This document shows positions 5,717-9,422 of a stretch of DNA of 9,422 bases, in pieces. Source of the stretch: B18-G4 sp003648575. Lineage in GTDB: Bacteria; Bacteroidota; Bacteroidia; Bacteroidales; B18-G4. The translations under genes were made by a program, and so were the position numbers. The notes beneath the pieces were generated by a model that searched no databases, was not told the DNA's origin, and worked only from the letters and a program-made list of their open reading frames with translations. Where the stretch lies: positions 1-9,422 of the forward strand of contig JAOZTN010000101.1 in the NCBI GenBank assembly GCA_029942245.1, given 5' to 3'. Each line of letters opens with the position of its first letter. The stretch's first letter is position 1.

Positions 5717-6613
5717 GTGGAAGCAAAAGCTACTAAACGTGTATATATTTACATTGCTGCTTTGCTGGCGATGGCATTCTGGGGGATGTCATTTGTATGG
5801 ACTTCCATTGTTTTCGAGTATTACCCACCCATCACAACCATCTTCCTGAGGCTGGTCATTTCCAGTATTTTTCTGTTTATTATCCTTTCATTTACGGGCT
5901 TTCTGAAGAGGATACGCAAAGAACATATGCTATTGTTTTTGACCTCTGCGATATTTAATCCTTTCTTTTATTTCCTGGGGGAGAATTACGGTCTGAAGTA
6001 TTCGACAGCCTCAATCAGCGCAGTGGTCATTACCACTATTCCGGTATTAACACCTTTTGCTGCCTGGTTCATGATCAGGGAGAAGATATCCATGCTGAAC
6101 ATCGCCGGGATCATGATTTCCTTTACAGGGATACTTGTTATGCTCATCAACCCCGATTTCAGCTTTACCACTGATCCGAAAGGCGTTCTCATGCTTTTTG
6201 GGGCAGTTCTTTCGGCTGTGATTTATTCCATCCTGCTGAAAAAGCTCATGGCATTTTACAGTCCGGTAAACCTCATTGCCTGGCAAAACCTGCTTGGGGC
6301 AGTTCTGTTCCTGCCTTTATTTCTCCTCCTTGACCTGGATGAGTTTGTTCATGTCGTCCCTGACAGAAGGCTTTTATTTGCCCTATGTTCTCTGGCTATT
6401 CTGGCTTCTTCACTATCCTATATACTCTTTGCTACTACTATCAAGCAGTTGGGGGTGAACCGGGCCAACGTATACAGCAATCTCATTCCTGTGATCACAG
6501 CCATCGCGTCATATTTTATATTAGATGAAATGTTCAGCGGGAAGAAGATCGCCGGCATTATTATCGTTATTTTTGGTGTGATCATCACACAGATCAATAA
6601 AACGAAGAGATAA
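5717..6613 (+). CDS. EamA/DMT-superfamily membrane transporter
   Basis: 298 residues, a typical length for the drug/metabolite transporter family. It has about ten hydrophobic segments in two homologous halves. EamA repeat 1 covers roughly residues 12-146: LLAMAFWGMSFVWTS at the start, then FLRLVISSIFLF, GENYGLKYSTAS and TIPVLTPFAAWFM. Repeat 2 covers about 156-292: LFGAVLSAVIYSILLKKL, AWQNLLGAVLFLPL and GVNRANVYSNLIPVITAI. The start is GTG at 5717, because the first in-frame ATG lies inside the first membrane helix and the longer upstream frame would read through the heptamer repeat and into the sigma gene on the other strand. Its stop is one base before the next ATG, so it is coupled to the lysine-dehydrogenase-like gene. 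It probably exports an amino acid or related metabolite; the substrate is unknown. Confidence 0.9.
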   Translation: MEAKATKRVYIYIAALLAMAFWGMSFVWTSIVFEYYPPITTIFLRLVISSIFLFIILSFTGFLKRIRKEHMLLFLTSAIFNPFFYFLGENYGLKYSTASISAVVITTIPVLTPFAAWFMIREKISMLNIAGIMISFTGILVMLINPDFSFTTDPKGVLMLFGAVLSAVIYSILLKKLMAFYSPVNLIAWQNLLGAVLFLPLFLLLDLDEFVHVVPDRRLLFALCSLAILASSLSYILFATTIKQLGVNRANVYSNLIPVITAIASYFILDEMFSGKKIAGIIIVIFGVIITQINKTKR

Positions 6614-6614
6614 A

Positions 6615-7748
6615 ATGGAAAAGAAGAAAATAATTGTATTGGGTGGCGGCCTTGTAGGTGGTCCTATGGCCCGAGACCTGGCAGAAGAATTCAATGTCGG
6701 CCTGGCCGATATTGATGAAAAGAAACTCAGGAAGGCCATTGGTGATTTCTCTATAAATGGCATTGTTTGTGATCTTTCTCAGGAAGAAAAGGTACGGGAG
6801 TTGGTTCGGGATTTTGACCTGGTGATCAATGCTGTTCCCGGGCATATGGGCTTTAACACCCTGGAAACAGTAATCGATAGCGGAAAAAATGTCGTCGACA
6901 TAGCATTTTTCCCGGAAGACCTCTTCCTTCTCGATGGCCTTGCCAAGGAAAAAGGGGTGATAGCCATCTCTGATATTGGCGTTGCACCGGGCATGAGTAA
7001 CATCCTAACTGCTTATGCGTCCGATCAGCTCGACGAAACCAAAAATGTAAAGATCATGGTTGGCGGACTCCCCCGTGTAAGACAGCATCCCTGGGAATAT
7101 AAGGCCGTCTTCTCTCCTGCCGATGTCATAGAAGAATATACCCGTCCTGCCAGGATCGTCAGGAATGGAAAAGAATGCATACTCCCTGCCCTCTGTGAAA
7201 AAGAACTGGTAGAGATAGAGGGCGTTGGAACACTGGAGGCATTTATCAGTGATGGTCTGCGTTCCCTGATACGCACTATTGATGCCCCCGATATGGAAGA
7301 AAAGACCCTGAGGTATCCGGGCCATGCAAGGTTGATGGAAATCCTGCGCGATTCAGGCTTTTTCGGCCAGGAAACGAAGAAGTTCGGACAAGGTGAAGTC
7401 AGTCCCCTTGAAATGACATCAAGCCTGCTGTTCGACCAATGGAAGCTCAAGGAGGGTGAAGTAGATATTACAGTAATGAAGGTAATCGTGAGTGGCATAA
7501 AGGATGGAGATCCCATGCGCATAAGCTATGATCTGTATGACGAATACGATTCAAAAACCGGTATCCATTCCATGGCCAGGACCACGGGCTATACAGCTAC
7601 CATAACCGCCAGGATGGTACTAAATGGGATCTATAGCCACCAGGGCGTTTCCCCGCCAGAATATCTCGGGAAGCATGAAGCCTGTGTTTCCTATCTCTTC
7701 AAAGAATTCGAAAAGAGAAATATATATTATAAAAAGACAGTGGAGTAA
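6615..7748 (+). CDS. Saccharopine dehydrogenase family / lysine 6-dehydrogenase-like oxidoreductase
   Basis: 377 residues with an N-terminal Rossmann fold: IIVLGGGLVGG gives G10-x-G12-x-x-G15, followed by an acidic pair (ADID, D32/D34) at the end of beta-2, which favours NAD over NADP. Family motifs follow: NAVPGHMGF (72-80), VVDIAFFPED (93-102), DIGVAPGMSNI (120-130), MVGGLPRVR (148-156), FSPADVIEEYTRPAR (166-180), GTLEAF..DGLRSL (205-218), TLRYPGH (231-237) and MARTTGYT (320-327). These match saccharopine dehydrogenase-like proteins related to lysine 6-dehydrogenase, which oxidises the epsilon-amino group of lysine. The substrate cannot be fixed from sequence alone, since carboxynorspermidine synthase and saccharopine reductase are relatives. 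It is a cytosolic enzyme, coupled to the preceding transporter (one-base spacing) and followed by a terminator hairpin. Confidence 0.88.
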   Translation: MEKKKIIVLGGGLVGGPMARDLAEEFNVGLADIDEKKLRKAIGDFSINGIVCDLSQEEKVRELVRDFDLVINAVPGHMGFNTLETVIDSGKNVVDIAFFPEDLFLLDGLAKEKGVIAISDIGVAPGMSNILTAYASDQLDETKNVKIMVGGLPRVRQHPWEYKAVFSPADVIEEYTRPARIVRNGKECILPALCEKELVEIEGVGTLEAFISDGLRSLIRTIDAPDMEEKTLRYPGHARLMEILRDSGFFGQETKKFGQGEVSPLEMTSSLLFDQWKLKEGEVDITVMKVIVSGIKDGDPMRISYDLYDEYDSKTGIHSMARTTGYTATITARMVLNGIYSHQGVSPPEYLGKHEACVSYLFKEFEKRNIYYKKTVE

Positions 7749-7750
7749 AA

Positions 7751-7780
7751 AAACGCATCAACCAGAAGGATGATGCGTTT
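7751..7780. terminator. Bidirectional intrinsic terminator between convergent genes
   Basis: A perfect 10-bp stem, AAACGCATCA (7751-7760) with TGATGCGTTT (7771-7780), encloses a 10-nt loop that can add a CC/GG pair. On the minus strand the 3' arm is followed by a T-run of seven in total, so it is strong for the beta-barrel gene. On the plus strand three Ts follow directly and more T-rich sequence lies further on, so it can also end the transporter/dehydrogenase operon. Confidence 0.85.
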
Positions 7781-7798
7781 ATATGATAGTTTTTTCTT

Positions 7799-8461
7799 TT
7801 ATCGTGTTTCGATCCTGAAGATCAATCCGGCACTTAGCACAAGGTTCACAGGAAATGTTGTTTCACTCACTGAGATCCAATCATTTACACCTTCACCTGT
7901 ATCTTCGATAATATTCCTGAAGTGTTTGCCTTCTCCCATGAATACGGGAAGTGCCATCAGGGCCTGAAACTTGAATCCGAGAACACGGTCGAAATAGTAA
8001 TTGATACCCGTTTGGGCCCCGATTGAGAACCTTGGAACATTTCCTACCCCTGATTTTGAGATATTATAGTTCACCAGCCCCAGATTGGGACCAAAGAATA
8101 TATTGAAATCTCTTTGTATCTCGCCTTGAACTACCCATGCAAGTTGGAAATAGGTAACCATCATTTTATAATCCGTTTCTTCAATCAAATCGGCATAATC
8201 TGGAGATTCATTCCATGTTGCACGCGAAAATGAGTTTGAGATTGTAATCTCGAACTTGCTCTTATAATTTGATGTAGGGAAGCTGAAGTTCGCACCAATA
8301 TTCATAATATCATTCACTTCCATGGTACCCTCAATAAATTTAAGGTCGCTTCTGAACGTGTAACCCAACATGGGTGTGATCTCTATTTCCTGTGCACGGA
8401 TCCCTTGTGAAAGAAACAATGTGACCAGTATCAAGACTCCTAAATAACGCATCCTCTTCAT
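7799..8461 (-). CDS. Outer-membrane beta-barrel protein
   Basis: 220 residues with a signal peptide (MKRMRYLGVLILVTLFLSQGIRAQ, cleaved before EIEITPMLGYTF, shown in parts). The mature part has alternating polar and hydrophobic strands with aromatic ends: ITPMLGYTFRSDLKFIEG, DIMNIGANFSFP, KFEITISNSF, MVTYFQLAWVVQG, FNIFFGPNLGLVNYNI, FSIGAQTGINYYFDRVLGFKFQ and VNLVLSAGLIFRIETR. This pattern and length fit small porin-like outer-membrane beta-barrels of Bacteroidota. No ligand or enzymatic site is visible. The leader just upstream is A/C-rich (CAAACCAAACCAAATAG) and lacks a Shine-Dalgarno sequence, as is usual in this phylum. It is a single gene, convergent with the dehydrogenase gene. I see no clear -7 promoter upstream. 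M4 is an alternative start. Confidence 0.88.
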   Translation of the reverse strand: MKRMRYLGVLILVTLFLSQGIRAQEIEITPMLGYTFRSDLKFIEGTMEVNDIMNIGANFSFPTSNYKSKFEITISNSFSRATWNESPDYADLIEETDYKMMVTYFQLAWVVQGEIQRDFNIFFGPNLGLVNYNISKSGVGNVPRFSIGAQTGINYYFDRVLGFKFQALMALPVFMGEGKHFRNIIEDTGEGVNDWISVSETTFPVNLVLSAGLIFRIETR

Positions 8462-8870
8462 AACTATTTGGTTTGGTTTGTTTTGTTAACTACAATTTCA
8501 AGTCTGGGTTCATCACCGCAAGCGATGATATATGTGGTTTATACTTATTGGTCGTTTTAAATGTTTCATAAATATAAATATTGTTTTATTGCGATTACAA
8601 GCTGTCCGGGTATTTTCAGTACAATCACCAAGCCAAATACGGATAAACACGTAGAAGGGTTTAGTTGTTCTGGGCAGTATTTTATAAGGTGCTGGGGGCT
8701 GCGTAGAGTACTTCTTCTATCTTCTATCGCCTTCTAATATCTCAACCTAAAATTTACCTTCTCACTTATGAATTCAGATTTACTAAAGTTGAAGTTAGAA
8801 GCCAGAAATGTTTTGATTCCTGAAATATCAGTTATTTGTTTTTGAATAGGAATTCAAATCAAAAAATATT
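8462..8870. other. Intergenic stretch between beta-barrel gene and tRNA
   Basis: About 410 bp without a credible gene. It is AT-rich in its first third and contains heptamer repeats at 8688-8728. No tRNA-like fold or promoter consensus other than the -7 box at 8871 is seen. Confidence 0.6.
8688..8728. repeat. Degenerate heptamer repeats upstream of the tRNA
   Basis: GGTGCTG (8688-8694) and GGGGCTG (8695-8701) are adjacent 7-bp units of the same type as the array at 5640. After 13 bp two exact adjacent copies of another heptamer, TTCTATC, follow at 8715-8721 and 8722-8728. The repeat unit length is seven in both blocks. Confidence 0.65.
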
Positions 8871-8878
8871 TATATTTG
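8871..8878 (+). promoter_or_regulatory. -7 box of the tRNA gene
   Basis: TATATTTG followed by CA is a perfect TAnnTTTG element 13 bp upstream of the mature tRNA 5' end. The TTTG at 8841-8844 is 26 bp upstream, farther than the usual 19-21 bp, so the -33 box is not convincing. Confidence 0.6.
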
Positions 8879-8891
8879 CAGCCGCAATTAT

Positions 8892-8965
8892 GGCGAGGTA
8901 GCTCAGTTGGTTAGAGCGTCGGATTCATAACCCGGAGGTCTCGAGTTCAATTCTCGATCTCGCTA
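8892..8965 (+). tRNA. tRNA-Met (CAT anticodon)
   Basis: The sequence folds as a cloverleaf. The acceptor stem is GGCGAGG with TCTCGCT and discriminator A. The D stem is GCTC/GAGC, and the anticodon loop is TTCATAA with CAT at 34-36. The T stem is TCGAG/CTCGA enclosing TTCAATT. Position 1 pairs with 72 (G-U), and the anticodon stem lacks the three G-C pairs of initiator tRNA (there is an A-C mismatch at 31-39). It is therefore an elongator Met tRNA rather than fMet; an Ile2 tRNA modified at C34 cannot be excluded. CCA is not encoded. Confidence 0.95.
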
Positions 8966-8969
8966 CAAC

Positions 8970-9000
8970 AAAAATCCTGCACCGAAGGTGTGGGGTTTTT
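8970..9000 (+). terminator. Intrinsic terminator after the tRNA
   Basis: A 14-bp stem, AAAAATCCTGCACC with GGTGTGGGGTTTTT, pairs throughout if G-U pairs are allowed and closes a GAA loop. The 3' arm ends in five Ts and more T-rich sequence follows. It begins five bases after the tRNA discriminator base. Confidence 0.9.
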
Positions 9001-9033
9001 CTTTTAAAGGCCGACCAACAAGCCTGCTTGATT

Positions 9034-9098
9034 GGGAGGACTGTGAAAGAAAAACCATATCTGAGCGCAGCGAGGAAGGGTTTTGTTGTAAGCCTCCC
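9034..9098. other. Long imperfect palindrome downstream of the tRNA
   Basis: The outer arms GGGAGG-A-CT (9034-9042) and AGCCTCCC (9091-9098) pair with one bulged A. The inner arms AAAACC (9051-9056) and GGTTTT (9079-9084) pair as well, leaving a 22-nt apical loop containing GAGCGCAGCG. Just before it is the dyad CAAGC-CT-GCTTG (9019-9030). The structure might be a second terminator, a small-RNA fold or a remnant of mobile DNA. No T-tract directly follows. Confidence 0.4.
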
Positions 9099-9127
9099 CC
9101 CTATAGAATCAGCGAAGCTAACAAAAA

Positions 9128-9145
9128 GGTGTTGAGTGTTGGGTG
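9128..9145. repeat. Heptamer repeat block (GGTGTTG type)
   Basis: GGTGTTG (9128-9134) and AGTGTTG (9135-9141) are followed by the first four bases of another unit, GGTG. The type matches the repeats at 5640 and 8688, with T replacing C at position 5. Confidence 0.6.
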
Positions 9146-9190
9146 AAAAAATATCAAAGCTTATATTCCAAATCCGTAACAATTTCCAAG

Positions 9191-9239
9191 GCTCCAAGTT
9201 CTAAATTCAAAACCTTCATCCAGCATCCATAATCCATAA
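9191..9239. repeat. Heptamer repeat block (NNTCYAA / TCCATAA type)
   Basis: Forty-nine bases divide into seven 7-bp units. The first three are GCTCCAA, GTTCTAA and ATTCAAA, followed by a variant, then TCCAGCA and two exact copies of TCCATAA (9226-9232 and 9233-9239). The length period is clear but the consensus drifts along the block. Confidence 0.6.
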
Positions 9240-9247
9240 TCAGTTCA

Positions 9248-9279
9248 CTTGCTTATGGCCCTGTGATTTAGTATATTTA
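9248..9279 (+). promoter_or_regulatory. Candidate promoter of the right-edge gene
   Basis: CTTG (9248-9251) lies 20 bp before TATATTTA (9272-9279). This is one mismatch each from the TTTG and TAnnTTTG boxes, with correct spacing. It would give a leader of about 60 nt before the ATG at 9348. Confidence 0.5.
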
Positions 9280-9347
9280 CACCACCAAAGGGGAAACTTT
9301 CCAAATGCTCTGCTTAATCAAAGGCTATTAACTTAAATAGTAGAGCT

Positions 9348-9422
9348 ATGAAAAAACTATTGTTCGTTACCTTTATCCTGATATTCTGTTGTGTTTGGCT
9401 ATCAGCCCAACCTTGTTTGCCA
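9348..9422 (+). CDS. Exported protein, first 25 residues only
   Basis: An ATG at 9348 opens a frame to the right edge. It encodes a signal peptide with a positively charged start (MKKLLF), a hydrophobic core (VTFILIFCCVWL) and a cleavage-like SAQ, followed by PCLP. The combination of signal peptide, AQ and P-C-L-P recalls Bacteroidota secreted proteins that begin QPCLPEGI and carry receptor-L / leucine-rich type repeats, but only five mature residues can be read, so this identity is a weak guess. A promoter candidate lies at 9248-9279. The rest of the gene is outside the window. Confidence 0.7.
   Translation, partial: MKKLLFVTFILIFCCVWLSAQPCLP

Noticed and set aside
7025..7522. Minus-strand 165-codon frame
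   Set aside because: It lies entirely antisense to the dehydrogenase gene, which has clear family motifs over the same span. The translation is Ser/Pro-rich shadow sequence.
8925..9197. Minus-strand 90-codon frame ending RSRIELETSGL
   Set aside because: Its C-terminus is the reverse complement of the tRNA-Met gene and terminator. Such tails are a well-known false protein prediction at tRNAs in this phylum, and it has no signal peptide, domain or promoter.

Overview
The window looks like a piece of a Bacteroidota chromosome, possibly from the Bacteroidales/Marinilabiliales side, though that finer placement is only a guess. The evidence is moderate-to-low GC, A-rich leaders without Shine-Dalgarno sequences, several TAnnTTTG (-7) promoter elements, and Bacteroidota-style families: GIN-domain DUF2807, DUF4097-like beta repeats, dockerin-tailed surface proteins, and short signal peptides ending in -AQ. 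No CRISPR array, transposase or rRNA is visible.

Layout. Positions 1-2010 (minus strand) hold two exported surface-type genes. One is a large protein broken by a 100-N assembly gap: its N-terminal part lies at 1606-2010 and its C-terminal part, ending in two dockerin-like repeats, at 576-1505. Thirty-four bases downstream is a second secreted protein that runs off the left edge. Positions 2076-2593 carry no convincing gene but contain a consensus minus-strand promoter at 2479-2509 with nothing obvious to transcribe. Positions 2676-5577 (minus strand) are a compact four-gene operon: ECF sigma factor, single-TM anti-sigma-like protein, exported DUF4097-like beta-repeat protein, and GIN/DUF2807 envelope protein. 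Positions 5717-7748 (plus strand, divergent) are a translationally coupled pair: an EamA/DMT-type transporter and a saccharopine dehydrogenase/lysine 6-dehydrogenase-like oxidoreductase. A hairpin terminator at 7751-7780 separates this pair from a convergent outer-membrane beta-barrel gene at 7799-8461. Positions 8871-9000 are a tRNA-Met(CAT) unit with -7 box and strong terminator. After further palindromic and repetitive DNA, the first 25 codons of another exported protein begin at 9348.

Functionally, the window is mostly cell-envelope and surface biology. The sigma operon looks like an envelope-response module, inferred from gene order. The left pair suggests a surface-attached or assembled product using dockerin-like Ca-binding loops. 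The transporter/dehydrogenase pair suggests amino-acid (lysine-related) metabolism coupled to export. The most unusual non-coding feature is a set of short tandem heptamer (7-bp) repeats in several intergenic regions: 5640-5681, 8688-8728, 9128-9145 and 9191-9239.
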